From: Gammaproteobacteria bacterium
Lineage (GTDB): Bacteria; Pseudomonadota; Gammaproteobacteria; UBA4575
Length of the DNA stretch: 64,000 nt
Assembly (NCBI GenBank): GCA_014075255.1
Contig: CP046178.1
Location: 1,692,894 to 1,756,893, forward strand
Direction: 5' to 3'
The notes beneath the pieces are model-generated. The model saw nothing but the letters and a program-made list of their open reading frames with translations. It did no database searches and was not told the origin of the DNA. Positions 18,781 to 27,615 of the stretch are shown here, one piece after another. Both the position numbers and the translations under genes were made by a program. Positions within the stretch are counted from its first letter, which is position 1, and each line of letters opens with the position of its first letter.

Positions 18781-19500
18781 ATGCCAGAAAATTCAAAACA
18801 AAATCCACAAATTGAAGCTAATCTAAAACGTGTTTTAGAAACTTTACGTACACTGGAAATAAAGTACCAACGTTCGGCTAAAAGTGTTGAGCTCCTCGCT
18901 GTGAGCAAAACCAAACCTATCAACGATATTTACGCTGCAAATTCAGCTGGCCAAATACATTTTGGCGAGAATTACGTCCAAGAAGCTATAGAAAAAATTG
19001 AGGTATCACAATTAAATAAGCCAACACTGCATTGGCATTTCATTGGGCCTATACAAAAAAACAAAACCCGCTTAATTGCAGAACATTTTCAATGGCTGCA
19101 CAGTTTAGATCGCCTGGTTATTGCACAACGCTTAAACGATCAACGTCCTAGTTCATTACCTCCCTTACAAGTTTGCATACAAGTAAATATAGATAATGAA
19201 ATTTCAAAAGCAGGCGTCAAAACTGAAGATATTCAAGACTTGGCAGAATCTATATCGAAATTAGAACGCATTAAATTACGCGGATTGATGGCAATTCCTC
19301 AAGCTAATAGCGATACTAGTAAGCAAAGGGTATCCTTTGCAAATTTACGCGAACAGCTTGAACATCTAAACCGAAATGGTTTTGTACTTGACACTTTATC
19401 TATGGGCATGAGTGATGATCTGGAAGCTGCGGTTGCTGAAGGTGCCACGATGGTGCGTGTTGGAACTGCGATATTTGGAAAACGATCTGCTAAAACATAA
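18781..19500 (+). CDS. yggS: YggS/PLPBP pyridoxal-phosphate homeostasis protein
   Basis: Single-domain PLP-binding protein that helps regulate pyridoxal phosphate and amino-acid pools. The PLP lysine is in ELLAVSKTKP at about 40-49, followed by HFGENYVQEA, LHWHFIGPIQKNK and the late motif LSMGMSDDLEAAVAEGATMVRVGTAIFG. Length 239 residues is normal. It heads the yggS-proC-yggT-metX-metW run. Confidence 0.96.
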   Translation: MPENSKQNPQIEANLKRVLETLRTLEIKYQRSAKSVELLAVSKTKPINDIYAANSAGQIHFGENYVQEAIEKIEVSQLNKPTLHWHFIGPIQKNKTRLIAEHFQWLHSLDRLVIAQRLNDQRPSSLPPLQVCIQVNIDNEISKAGVKTEDIQDLAESISKLERIKLRGLMAIPQANSDTSKQRVSFANLREQLEHLNRNGFVLDTLSMGMSDDLEAAVAEGATMVRVGTAIFGKRSAKT

Positions 19501-19517
19501 AAATGAAAACTGACTAG

Positions 19518-20354
19518 ATGAACCAAACTATGCAAAACCTTAGTATCGTATTTATCGGCGGCGGTAATATGGGCCAAGCACTAGTAACTGGCTTACTAGA
19601 TAATGGCTGGAATGCTGACAATATCGCAATTGTTGATAATGACCAGGCAATTTCAACTACGCTAAACGAGAAGTTTTCTCATTGTCATGTTTACACACAG
19701 TCTGAAGCTGCACTTAATCTTGCTGATGTTGTAGTGTTAGCAGTAAAACCACAAGCCATGCAAACAGCTTGTGAACAAATAGCCACACAATGCCAAGTTA
19801 AGCGTCCTTTAATCATATCTATTGCAGCAGGAATACTTATTAATAGTATCGATACTTGGCTGGGTGGCGAATTACCGATTATTCGTTGCATGCCAAATAC
19901 TCCCGCATTAGTACAAGCTGGGGTTACCGGTTTATTTGCCAATCCAGAAGTTTCAATTGGACAGCGTGAACTTGCCTATGAAATTCTTAACAGTGTAGGC
20001 ACAGCTTTATGGATAGAAAATGAATCGTTATTGGATGCAGTAACCGCTGTATCTGGCAGCGGTCCTGCTTATTTCTTTTATTTAATTGAAGCCATGATGG
20101 AAGCTGGTCAGAATTTAGGCTTAAATGAAGCACAAGCTCGTGAACTCACCGTGGCTACAGCAACTGGAGCAGCAAAATTAATTTCTAATAGTGATAAATC
20201 AGCGCAAGCATTACGCCATGCAGTTACCTCAAAAGGTGGCACTACCGAAGCTGCAATTAACACCCTGCAACAGCATGAAATGAAGAAAATCATTGAAACA
20301 GCTATTCAGAATGCTGCAAAAAGATCTCAACAACTTTCTGATACCAGCAAGTAA
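19518..20354 (+). CDS. proC: Pyrroline-5-carboxylate reductase
   Basis: Last step of proline synthesis, using NAD(P)H. The N-terminal dinucleotide fold reads IVFIGGGNMGQALVTGLL. Later signatures are VVLAVKPQAM, IRCMPNTPALVQAG at about 114-127 and the C-terminal catalytic region DAVTAVSGSGPAYFF and SKGGTTEAAI. It starts 17 bp after yggS. ATG 19518 and an internal ATG four codons on are both possible starts. Confidence 0.97.
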   Translation: MNQTMQNLSIVFIGGGNMGQALVTGLLDNGWNADNIAIVDNDQAISTTLNEKFSHCHVYTQSEAALNLADVVVLAVKPQAMQTACEQIATQCQVKRPLIISIAAGILINSIDTWLGGELPIIRCMPNTPALVQAGVTGLFANPEVSIGQRELAYEILNSVGTALWIENESLLDAVTAVSGSGPAYFFYLIEAMMEAGQNLGLNEAQARELTVATATGAAKLISNSDKSAQALRHAVTSKGGTTEAAINTLQQHEMKKIIETAIQNAAKRSQQLSDTSK

Positions 20355-20369
20355 CTAGGCAAAGAAAAT

Positions 20370-20921
20370 ATGAGTCCAATTAATAACGTATTAGATTTTT
20401 TAATTCATGTTTTATTTACCTCATATATTTATGCGGTCATTATTCGTATGTTATTAGGGTTAACACGCGCTGACTTTTATAATCCATTTTCTCAATTTAT
20501 TTTATCTATTACTAACCCCGTACTCACACCACTTCGCAAGCTACTGCCCAGCATTGGGAGAATTGACACATCGGCAATTGTTTTAATACTAGTGCTTAAA
20601 TTTGTTGAATTAGCAACACGAAGTTTCTTAATTAGCAAACAAGTTTTACTAACTTCGCTTATTGTGCCTTCAGTATTTGGCGTGCTTAATCAGGTAGTGA
20701 ATATTTTCATATTTGCGATCATTATATTGGTCGTGATCAGTTGGGTTGCCCCTCACATACATGGGCAAAGCAATCCGATTACACCGATATTACGCTCCAT
20801 CACGGAACCATTGATTCGCCCAGCTCGAAAACTTATCCCTCCTGTGGGAGTTTTCGATCTTTCAACTTTTGTAGTGTTACTTGGTTTATATTGCATTAAA
20901 ATCTTCTTGCACTCATTCTAA
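20370..20921 (+). CDS. yggT: YggT family membrane protein
   Basis: Integral membrane protein with two YggT repeats, each with a hydrophobic segment followed by a conserved loop: NPFSQFILSITNPVLTPLRKLLP at about 38-60 and its echo NPITPILRSITEPLIRPARKLIP in the second half. The family has been linked to osmotic tolerance and cell division, but no precise function is settled. It follows proC after 15 bp, as in many proteobacteria. Confidence 0.93.
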   Translation: MSPINNVLDFLIHVLFTSYIYAVIIRMLLGLTRADFYNPFSQFILSITNPVLTPLRKLLPSIGRIDTSAIVLILVLKFVELATRSFLISKQVLLTSLIVPSVFGVLNQVVNIFIFAIIILVVISWVAPHIHGQSNPITPILRSITEPLIRPARKLIPPVGVFDLSTFVVLLGLYCIKIFLHSF

Positions 20922-20985
20922 ATGATTGCGTGCGTTACACGCACTCATTACACTCCATACTCTAGTAACATTACTTTATTTAAAC

Positions 20986-22119
20986 GTGCCAAAAACATTT
21001 GCACCAGATTCAGTGGGTCTCGTCGAGACACAATTTTTAACGGTTAAGAAACCGTTAGAGCTTGATTGCGGTCGCTCACTACCTGAGTTTACGCTTGCAT
21101 ATGAAACCTATGGCAAACTAAATGATGACAAAAGCAATGCGCTGCTAATCTGCCATGCACTCTCAGGCGATCAGCATGTAGCGGGTTACAACAGCACGGA
21201 TGATCGCAAGCCAGGTTGGTGGGATAACTGCATCGGCCCCGGCAAACCATTTGACACCAATCGTTTTTTCATCGTCTGTCCAAATAATTTAGGTGGCTGC
21301 AAAGGTAGTAGTGGACCCAGCACCAGCAATCCAGCAACAAGTAAGCCTTATGGCCCTGATTTCCCATTACTCACCGTACATGATTGGGTTATTAGCCAAG
21401 GCCACCTTGCTGATGAATTAGGCATACAACAATGGGCAGCCGTAATTGGTGGCAGCCTAGGCGGCATGCAAGTGATGCAATGGGCCATTGATTATCCAGA
21501 TCGCCTACGTCATGCATTAGTAATCGCTGCAACACCTAAACTCACAGCTCAAAATATTGCTTTTAACGAAGTTGCACGCCAAGCCATTTTCTCTGACCCT
21601 GGCTTTCACGCAGGCCGCTTCTATGAGCACGAAACGATTCCGCGCCAAGGTTTAATGCTTGCTCGCATGTTAGGTCATATTACCTATTTATCTGATGACG
21701 CAATGCGTGAAAAATTTGGACGTGATTTACGCGAAGGTAAACTTAGTTTTGGTTTTGACGTTGAATTTCAAGTTGAAAGTTACTTGCGTTACCAAGGAAA
21801 GTCTTTTGTTGATCGCTTTGATGCAAACACCTATCTTCTAATGACTAAAGTTTTAGATTACTTTGACCCCGCCTTACAATTTAATAATCATCTACCAAGC
21901 GCATTTGAAAATACCAATGCTAATTTTCTAGTAGTGTCATTTACTGGAGATTGGAGATTCACACCTGCACGTTCACGTGAAATTGTTCGAGCTCTAGTTG
22001 CCGCGGATAAAAAAGTAAGCTATGCAGAAATTGATGCCGAACTTGGTCACGATGCATTTCTAACGCCTATACCTGAATATCATGGCGTGCTTAATGCCTA
22101 TATGGATAATATTGAGTAG
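20986..22119 (+). CDS. metX: MetX, homoserine O-acyltransferase
   Basis: Activates homoserine for methionine synthesis with an acyl group from CoA (acetyl or succinyl; not decided here). Alpha/beta-hydrolase fold: nucleophile Ser in GGSLGGMQ, Asp in FTGDWRFTP and His in LGHDAFL form the triad, with [17 protein letters not shown] as an oxyanion-region signature. The frame is open upstream to 20926, but the family N terminus ([15 protein letters not shown]) begins at the GTG at 20986, which I use. Paired with metW, as in Pseudomonas. Confidence 0.95.
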   Translation: MPKTFAPDSVGLVETQFLTVKKPLELDCGRSLPEFTLAYETYGKLNDDKSNALLICHALSGDQHVAGYNSTDDRKPGWWDNCIGPGKPFDTNRFFIVCPNNLGGCKGSSGPSTSNPATSKPYGPDFPLLTVHDWVISQGHLADELGIQQWAAVIGGSLGGMQVMQWAIDYPDRLRHALVIAATPKLTAQNIAFNEVARQAIFSDPGFHAGRFYEHETIPRQGLMLARMLGHITYLSDDAMREKFGRDLREGKLSFGFDVEFQVESYLRYQGKSFVDRFDANTYLLMTKVLDYFDPALQFNNHLPSAFENTNANFLVVSFTGDWRFTPARSREIVRALVAADKKVSYAEIDAELGHDAFLTPIPEYHGVLNAYMDNIE

Positions 22120-22123
22120 TTCC

Positions 22124-22753
22124 ATGGGCGATAAACACTTAAACAATAAATTAAGACCAGACCTAGAGCTTATTTGTGAATGGATAAAACCTGATACTCG
22201 CATTCTTGACTTGGGTTGTGGTGACGGCGCATTACTTAATCATTTACATAAGACTCGCAACGTGACGGGTTACGGTTTAGAAATCGATCACACAAATATT
22301 CTTAAGTGTGTCGTCAATGGTGTACAAGTTATTCAGACCAACTTAGATGAAGGCATTACAGAATTTTTTGATGAAAATTCTTTTGATTACGTTGTTATGA
22401 CCCAAACATTGCAAGCCATTCAACACCCTGAAAAACTATTAAGACAAATGATGCGAATAGGCAAAGAAGGCATTGTAACGTTCCCAAATATGGCTTTTTG
22501 GAAAAATCGAATTCAGCTAGCGCTTGGTGGACATATGCCGATTACGCGTACATTGCCTGATAATTGGCACGATACTCCAAATATACATCTATGCTCATTG
22601 CAAGATTTTGAAGCGCTATGCGACACTAACAGTATAAAAATCATACAGCGCGCAGCGGTAGATCACGCTCATCGATATAGCTTGGGAAGCAAATTGTTTC
22701 CAAATTTACTTGGCGAAATCGCCCTGTATCGATTTTGCAAAAACTCAGCCTAA
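22124..22753 (+). CDS. metW: MetW, methyltransferase-fold partner of MetX
   Basis: Class I methyltransferase-fold protein found next to metX and reported to support homoserine acylation. Motif I is ILDLGCGDGALL at about 27-38. Later signatures are YGLEIDHTNI, FDYVVMTQTLQAI and VTFPNMAFWKNRIQLALGGHMP. The ATG at 22124, five bases after the metX stop, gives the expected 209-residue protein; a longer frame from 22082 would overlap metX. Confidence 0.94.
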   Translation: MGDKHLNNKLRPDLELICEWIKPDTRILDLGCGDGALLNHLHKTRNVTGYGLEIDHTNILKCVVNGVQVIQTNLDEGITEFFDENSFDYVVMTQTLQAIQHPEKLLRQMMRIGKEGIVTFPNMAFWKNRIQLALGGHMPITRTLPDNWHDTPNIHLCSLQDFEALCDTNSIKIIQRAAVDHAHRYSLGSKLFPNLLGEIALYRFCKNSA

Positions 22754-22945
22754 GCTGCAAATTCAAGATCGGCTTAAAAAATGATTGGTCTCGAAGAATA
22801 ATTTCATTCGATCATTCATAGAAATTGAAAAAAGTGATAACTTCCTCGCACTTTTCCTAACATTGCTATTGTATTTCTATTCATAGTGTTTGATCATACC
22901 GCCGCACTTAATTAATTGTTCATTATCGATTTAGAGGAATTATGC

Positions 22946-23275
22946 ATGGCCGCTACAAAAAGCTCATCCGTTAAGAAACCACCTACAAAATCAGAAATCT
23001 TAAATAACATCGCTGCTGATACTGATCTTTCTCGAAAAGAAGTTGCATCAGTACTTGAGTCTCTTGAAGGTTTAATTTCCAAAGAGCTTAAGCCTCGTGG
23101 CGCTGGTTATTTTAACCTCCCAGGCTTACTTAAGATAAAAGTAGTAAAAAAACCTGCAAGAAAAGCACGCAAAGGCACCAACCCATTCACTGGTGAAGAA
23201 ATGATGTTTAAAGCAAAACCTGCTAGCAAAGGTATAAAAGTACTTCCGCTTAAAGGTCTGAAAAGCATGGTTTAA
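22946..23275 (+). CDS. HU-related DNA-binding protein
   Basis: Small basic protein of about 109 residues related to HU/IHF. It has the helical dimerisation region (PTKSEILNNIAADTDLSRKEVASVLESLEGLI) and a modified arm reading FNLPGLLKIKVVKKPARKARKGTNPFTGEE. It belongs to the HU-related group rather than to hupA/hupB. An AGAGGA ribosome site at 22931-22936 supports ATG 22946 over the upstream start. A strong terminator follows. Confidence 0.88.
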   Translation: MAATKSSSVKKPPTKSEILNNIAADTDLSRKEVASVLESLEGLISKELKPRGAGYFNLPGLLKIKVVKKPARKARKGTNPFTGEEMMFKAKPASKGIKVLPLKGLKSMV

Positions 23276-23277
23276 AT

Positions 23278-23324
23278 AAAACAGGGTGCTTGATTTTCTT
23301 AAATTACAGCACCCTGTTTTTTTA
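23278..23324 (+). terminator. Rho-independent terminator after the HU-like gene
   Basis: ACAGGGTGCT (23281-23290) pairs perfectly with AGCACCCTGT (23308-23317) around a 17-base A+T-rich loop, followed by a run of T to about 23323. It lies directly after the stop codon and faces convergent genes on the other strand. Confidence 0.9.
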
Positions 23325-23395
23325 AGTTAAAAAGTTATTCCCTCGATACTCTCTCGTTAAGCTTTATAATTATTCTATCCGAAAAATTATTTCGG

Positions 23396-23848
23396 TTAAG
23401 ATTCGATTACTTTCAATTTAGTTTTAATAAACATACTGTGCGGAATGTACAATAAGTCTGCAATTTTTCGTAATTGATATTCTTCATATTTATCAAGCTT
23501 GTCATCTGCATAAGCAACTCGCCATAAATCCTCTAGTAATAGTATTTTTTCATTCATCGAACATCCATCATTAATAATTTTTACAAATGGGTGAATTGAC
23601 ACATGACTGTCTTGCTCTGTTCTTGCTAACTCAATAAGACTATCTGCTTCTTGTTTTGAAAAATTAAATCTTTCAGTAAATGATTTAGCAATAGATTCCA
23701 ATTCTTCATCTTGAATATCAAAATCTGCACGACTCACTTCTAACAATAATGCCGCTGATGCCAAGTGCATGAGCTGCTTCTCATCCGCATCATCATCAAA
23801 GTCTTTGCGAATTGTTTCTTGTACAAATTTTGATATGGATTTAAACAT
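23396..23848 (-). CDS. TerB-like / DjlA N-terminal-like helical protein
   Basis: All-helical 150-residue protein resembling the TerB tellurite-resistance family: LMHLASAALLLEVSRADFDIQDEELESIAKSF at about 25-56 and LLEDLWRVAYADDKLDKYEEYQLRKIADLL near 105-134, the two acidic repeat-like segments typical of the family. Such solitary proteins have no settled function, and the name does not imply tellurite resistance here. It is 20 bp downstream of hspQ on the same strand. Confidence 0.82.
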   Translation of the reverse strand: MFKSISKFVQETIRKDFDDDADEKQLMHLASAALLLEVSRADFDIQDEELESIAKSFTERFNFSKQEADSLIELARTEQDSHVSIHPFVKIINDGCSMNEKILLLEDLWRVAYADDKLDKYEEYQLRKIADLLYIPHSMFIKTKLKVIES

Positions 23849-23868
23849 TGCTACTTTCCCAATACAGC

Positions 23869-24180
23869 CTAATTATTAAGTCTATAATTTTGATAGGCGC
23901 CATCCTCAAAACTATCAAAGAAATCTTCAGTTAAAGGATGTGTAATAGGCTCTGCACTGATATCAACATCAAGATTTCTTTCTGCTACATAGGTTGTCAT
24001 TAGTTGTCCATCAACTAAAATATGGTACCAAGGCTTATCTTTTGGTGGCTGAGATTTTGCGACTTTCTCATACCATTCTTTGGTGCCCGTATATTCAGCA
24101 TCTACATCATAAATTACGCCGCGATAGTTAAATTTCTTATGCACGATAAGTTGGCCAATTGAAAACTGTGCTTGATGCAT
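23869..24180 (-). CDS. hspQ: HspQ (YccV-like) heat-shock/hemimethylated-DNA-binding family protein
   Basis: A 103-residue YccV-like domain protein. Family signatures are FSIGQLIVHKKFNYRGVIYDVD at about 6-27 and PWYHILVDGQLMTTYVAERNL at about 50-70. In E. coli HspQ affects Lon protease activity and DnaA stability. It is transcribed toward the TerB-like gene and probably shares a transcript with it. Confidence 0.9.
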   Translation of the reverse strand: MHQAQFSIGQLIVHKKFNYRGVIYDVDAEYTGTKEWYEKVAKSQPPKDKPWYHILVDGQLMTTYVAERNLDVDISAEPITHPLTEDFFDSFEDGAYQNYRLNN

Positions 24181-24360
24181 AAGGGTGGCTCCTTAGATAT
24201 TAGATTTGCTATAAAGAATACGCAGATTTTACGCTATCTATGGGCCTTACGCATAAAAGATCAATGGTATAAACAACATAATCTGCTAGGCTATAGTTGA
24301 TTATTTATGAACCATTTTGAGCTTTCTCTTCATATACTTAATTCACAAATTGGCTATTTA

Positions 24361-24657
24361 ATGACTACTCGAAGCAAGGAACAACGTATTCTAGTTGTGA
24401 TGCGCAAGCTGTTGGCACAAATTGTAAAAGACACAACTCCTGGTCCCGGTATGCGTCATCCACTGAATGAGCAAACTATAAAAGATATACGTGATTGCTT
24501 TGGGCTCATTTCTGCTAGAGAACGGGAACTTTCTGAGCAAGCAGGTATTGAGAATAAAGACCGACCTCGTTATGTCGATGAACCTAAAACTTCGACAGTA
24601 TTAGAGTTCAAAGCACCTAATAAAGTAAAACCCGACAAAACTCCCAGTGATGACTAA
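24361..24657 (+). CDS. Small conserved gammaproteobacterial protein of unknown function
   Basis: About 98 residues from ATG 24361; an upstream ATG at 24307 would add 18 residues that look less conserved. The block RILVVMRKLLAQIVKDTTPGPGMRHPLNEQTIKDIRDCF followed by ISARERELSEQAG is one I recognise from short proteins in other Gammaproteobacteria, sometimes loosely labelled segregation and condensation protein A. That label is not supported by size or domain. No clear ribosome site distinguishes the two starts. Confidence 0.78.
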   Translation: MTTRSKEQRILVVMRKLLAQIVKDTTPGPGMRHPLNEQTIKDIRDCFGLISARERELSEQAGIENKDRPRYVDEPKTSTVLEFKAPNKVKPDKTPSDD

Positions 24658-24695
24658 GCATATTCTTGATTGAGCAAACTATAACCTTTTAATTA

Positions 24696-25097
24696 ATGTC
24701 CGCCTCATTACAGAATCAGGTCGAAATCACTCGGCATATCATGCGTGTTTTAGACGAATGGGAATTACCTGGCAAAGAAATTATTAAACTCTTGGAATTA
24801 CCTAACAAAGTACGATTACGAAATTTAGATCGCTTTCGTGATGGTGAGGCTTTCCCGGAATCACAGACAACACTAGAGCGCATTGAACATATTGCTGGAA
24901 TTGCCGATGCATTGCGTACAAGTTTCCCGCGTAATGCGCATATGGGAATTCTATGGATGCATACACCACATCGACGCTTTCAAAATCAACCACCTTTATC
25001 CATTTTGTCAGAACAAGGATTAAATGGCTTGCGCATGGTGCGCTCCGAACTAGATTGTGCATTCTCATGGAGCGAGTCTCTTAGTAATTACAAATAA
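24696..25097 (+). CDS. Xre/MbcA/ParS-like (DUF2384-type) protein without toxin partner
   Basis: 133 residues. The C-terminal half contains RIEHIAGIADALRTSFPRN and MHTPHRRFQNQPPLSILSEQGLNGLRMVRSELD, which match the toxin-binding domain of ParS/Xre antitoxins. The N-terminal half is helical and may be a degenerate DNA-binding region. No RES-domain toxin lies next to it, so it is better seen as a solitary family member. It starts 38 bp after the preceding small gene. Confidence 0.75.
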   Translation: MSASLQNQVEITRHIMRVLDEWELPGKEIIKLLELPNKVRLRNLDRFRDGEAFPESQTTLERIEHIAGIADALRTSFPRNAHMGILWMHTPHRRFQNQPPLSILSEQGLNGLRMVRSELDCAFSWSESLSNYK

Positions 25098-25209
25098 CGC
25101 ATCCATCATAAAAATAATATTAACCAGTATATAAATAGCTTAAGTTTATTCCCTCCATGCACTCGCATGCTTATAATGCTGGTCTCGTTCAACAAATAAG
25201 TGTATTGAA

Positions 25210-25626
25210 ATGGAACTATTAGCAGACATTAAAGTTAAGCTCAAACCTGGCGTTGAAATCACTGCCGAGAATAAATGTGGATTTTGCACAAATTCCTATT
25301 GCTGCTCATATGTTACTGAAGAGCTTGAAACCCCGAAAACAAAAGTCGACTTCGAGCATATGCTTTGGCAAGTCTCGCACAAGAATGTGTCTGTCTACAA
25401 AGATGATGAAGGCTGGTGGGTATCCTTTGCTACGAAGTGCAATCACTTGCAAGCTGATGGCGGTTGCGGCATTTATGAAGCGCGCCCCCAAATATGTCGT
25501 GATCATACTAATGACTATTGTGAATTTGACTCGCCGGCTGAAGATGATTTTGATTTGTACTTTTCTGACTACGAAAGCTTATTAATATATTGCAAAAAAC
25601 GCTTTAAGCGCTGGAAAAGAGGATAA
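25210..25626 (+). CDS. YkgJ-family cysteine-cluster protein
   Basis: 138 residues with eight cysteines in the spacing of the UPF0153/YkgJ family: CGFCTNSYCCSY near 23-34, CNHLQADGGCGIYEARPQICRDH near 77-99 and YCEF. These are thought to bind zinc or an iron-sulfur cluster; the function is unknown. It stands alone in front of the convergent yrfG gene, whose end is 16 bp away. Confidence 0.88.
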   Translation: MELLADIKVKLKPGVEITAENKCGFCTNSYCCSYVTEELETPKTKVDFEHMLWQVSHKNVSVYKDDEGWWVSFATKCNHLQADGGCGIYEARPQICRDHTNDYCEFDSPAEDDFDLYFSDYESLLIYCKKRFKRWKRG

Positions 25627-25642
25627 CAATTACAGGTAAACA

Positions 25643-26311
25643 CTAAAGCTGTATAGGCATAATCTCATCAAAATCAGATAAAGCGCGATAGTGCAGAGTG
25701 TCTTGCAACGGCTGTGAACTATCAGGCTTTTGAATAGAAAGCAGATGCTGAATTCCATAAGCCTCTGCTGCCGCTAACACGGCTAAATTATCATCAATAA
25801 ATAACGTAGTAGCCGGGTCAAATGGCTCTTCATGCATCAGTGTATGCCAAAATTCTTGTTCTTCCTTAGCGTGACCATAATCGTGAGATGAAATAACCTT
25901 GTCGAAATAGCCTTCTAGATCCAAATGATCCATTTTGACAGCAATACTTTTACGATGCGCATTGGTCACCATGGCAATATACTTTTTATGTAATTTAAGC
26001 TTTTTTAGGAACTTTTCAACATTTGGAAAGATCTGAATATGTTTAGAAACTTCACGTTTTAATGCAACAATATCTAGATCAAGCTCGTTTGCCCAAAAAT
26101 CTACGCAGTACCAATCAAGCGTCCCAGATTTGCTTTTGTAGCGTGTTAGCAAATGTTGTTTTGCAGCGTGCAGCTCAATTGCATGCTTCTCACTAAATCG
26201 TAATGGCACATGCTCATGCCAAAAATAATTATCGAAATACAAATCCAGCAATGTGCCATCCATATCAAGAAAGACCGCTGTGATTGATTTCCAGTCCATC
26301 AGTGTTTGCAT
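25643..26311 (-). CDS. yrfG: HAD-family GMP/IMP nucleotidase YrfG
   Basis: HAD-superfamily phosphatase dephosphorylating purine mononucleotides. The motifs are FLDMDGTLLDL (nucleophile Asp at about 16), MVTNAHR (motif II), HAKEEQEFW (motif III Lys) and TLFIDDNLAVLAAA (motif IV). Size (222 residues) and the yrfG-cysQ neighbourhood match other Gammaproteobacteria, where nudE is often the third partner; nudE is absent here. ATG 26311 or 26299 could be the start. Confidence 0.92.
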   Translation of the reverse strand: MQTLMDWKSITAVFLDMDGTLLDLYFDNYFWHEHVPLRFSEKHAIELHAAKQHLLTRYKSKSGTLDWYCVDFWANELDLDIVALKREVSKHIQIFPNVEKFLKKLKLHKKYIAMVTNAHRKSIAVKMDHLDLEGYFDKVISSHDYGHAKEEQEFWHTLMHEEPFDPATTLFIDDNLAVLAAAEAYGIQHLLSIQKPDSSQPLQDTLHYRALSDFDEIMPIQL

Positions 26312-26343
26312 TAAAAAATAGATCCTAGATAATTAACATTGTT

Positions 26344-27174
26344 ATGGAAATGAATGATATACGGCTGAAGGAACTGGTCAATCCAGTTTGTGAAATATCA
26401 AAACAAGCGGGTGCTGAGATTATGAAAATCTATGCGGAAGGCTTTGAGATAGAGGAAAAGCAAGATCATTCGCCGCTTACTACTGCAGATTTAGCTTCGC
26501 ACCACCTCATACTAGAGAGTCTAAAAAAACTCACTCCAGATATCCCTATCTTGTCTGAAGAGTCTGTTTCAATCTCATATGCGGAAAGATCTAGCTGGGA
26601 AAACTACTGGCTAATTGACCCTCTGGATGGCACACGCGAATTCATTAAAAGAAATGGTGAATTCACCGTTAACATTGCACTCGTCACTGAACACTCAACA
26701 AGCCTAGGAGTAGTCTATATTCCCGTTCAAGATATTTGCTACTCTGCGTCCCGGAATCAAGGCGCATTCAAACAAAATCAAAATTCCACCGCTGAGATAA
26801 TTACTTCACGAACTTCAGCACCGGATAACAAACCAACCATTTGCGGTAGCCGCTCACATGCGGGTAAATCATTACTGGCACTACAAGATAAAATTGGAAA
26901 CTTTGATCTCATCAGCATGGGTAGCTCGATTAAAATGTGCCTAGTAGCCGAGGGTGTCGCCGATATTTACCCACGCTTTGGCCCTACATCAGAATGGGAT
27001 ACCGCAGCAGCACATTGCGTGGTCAATGAAGCAGGTGGAGAAATTGTAGATATGAATTTACAAACATTGCAATACAATACAAAAGATTCGTTATTAAACC
27101 CGCCTTTTCTTGCAGTTGGAGATATGAATAATCAGTGGCGCAATTTTCTCAGTGAGAATATTACTACTAGATAA
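26344..27174 (+). CDS. cysQ: CysQ, 3'(2'),5'-bisphosphate nucleotidase
   Basis: Removes the 3'-phosphate from PAP, a by-product of sulfate assimilation. Li-sensitive phosphatase fold: SPLTTADLASHHLI, ILSEES at about 70-75, the metal-binding DPLDGTREFI at about 95-104, and GSSIKMCLVAEGVADIYPRF...SEWDTAAAHCVVNEAGG. Divergent from yrfG with 32 bp between starts, so the promoters overlap. Confidence 0.95.
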   Translation: MEMNDIRLKELVNPVCEISKQAGAEIMKIYAEGFEIEEKQDHSPLTTADLASHHLILESLKKLTPDIPILSEESVSISYAERSSWENYWLIDPLDGTREFIKRNGEFTVNIALVTEHSTSLGVVYIPVQDICYSASRNQGAFKQNQNSTAEIITSRTSAPDNKPTICGSRSHAGKSLLALQDKIGNFDLISMGSSIKMCLVAEGVADIYPRFGPTSEWDTAAAHCVVNEAGGEIVDMNLQTLQYNTKDSLLNPPFLAVGDMNNQWRNFLSENITTR

Positions 27175-27182
27175 AAACCTGG

Positions 27183-27599
27183 CTAAAAGGCTGGGAAATC
27201 ATCATCCAAAAACCACTTTTCTGCTTCTTCTAAATACCACCAACTCTGCGTGTCGCGAATCTCTTTTACGCTATTTGTTGTTTCAAAATAGTAAGAAATA
27301 TCTGCTTCTACTACAGCGGTCTTTAACTCTTCACCCATAACTACTTGCTTGATCTCATAATCGGTAACACGTAAATCTTTATACTTATCCAAATCAATTT
27401 CTACGCTTGCCTCGTCTTGATGACGAATCATATTTACCGCACCTTCGAATTCTCTCCAACGCAATAACCTTCCATACAGTTTGGTCGTCTCATCAAATGA
27501 ACTTAATGTTTGATTTTTCTTTTTAGACGCACAACCACCTAACGAAATCACACTTATACATAAGGCTGTAACAAGAATAACTAGAAGTTTTATTTTCAT
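27183..27599 (-). CDS. Putative lipoprotein
   Basis: 138 residues. A signal peptide of about 22 residues ends in a lipobox (SLGGC at about 19-23) followed by SKKKNQ, so it is probably a lipid-anchored envelope protein. The rest has one recognisable conserved-looking block, LYGRLLRWREFEGAVNMI, and ends WYLEEAEKWFLDDDFPAF, a pattern I associate with small uncharacterised proteobacterial lipoproteins. No function is assigned. It is 16 bp downstream of the alcohol-dehydrogenase-like gene on the same strand. Confidence 0.8.
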   Translation of the reverse strand: MKIKLLVILVTALCISVISLGGCASKKKNQTLSSFDETTKLYGRLLRWREFEGAVNMIRHQDEASVEIDLDKYKDLRVTDYEIKQVVMGEELKTAVVEADISYYFETTNSVKEIRDTQSWWYLEEAEKWFLDDDFPAF

Positions 27600-27615
27600 A
27601 ATTTTTTAAAGACGT

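Noticed and set aside
23396-23848. Tellurite-resistance function for the TerB-like gene
   Set aside because: The domain resemblance does not imply resistance; no other ter genes are present.
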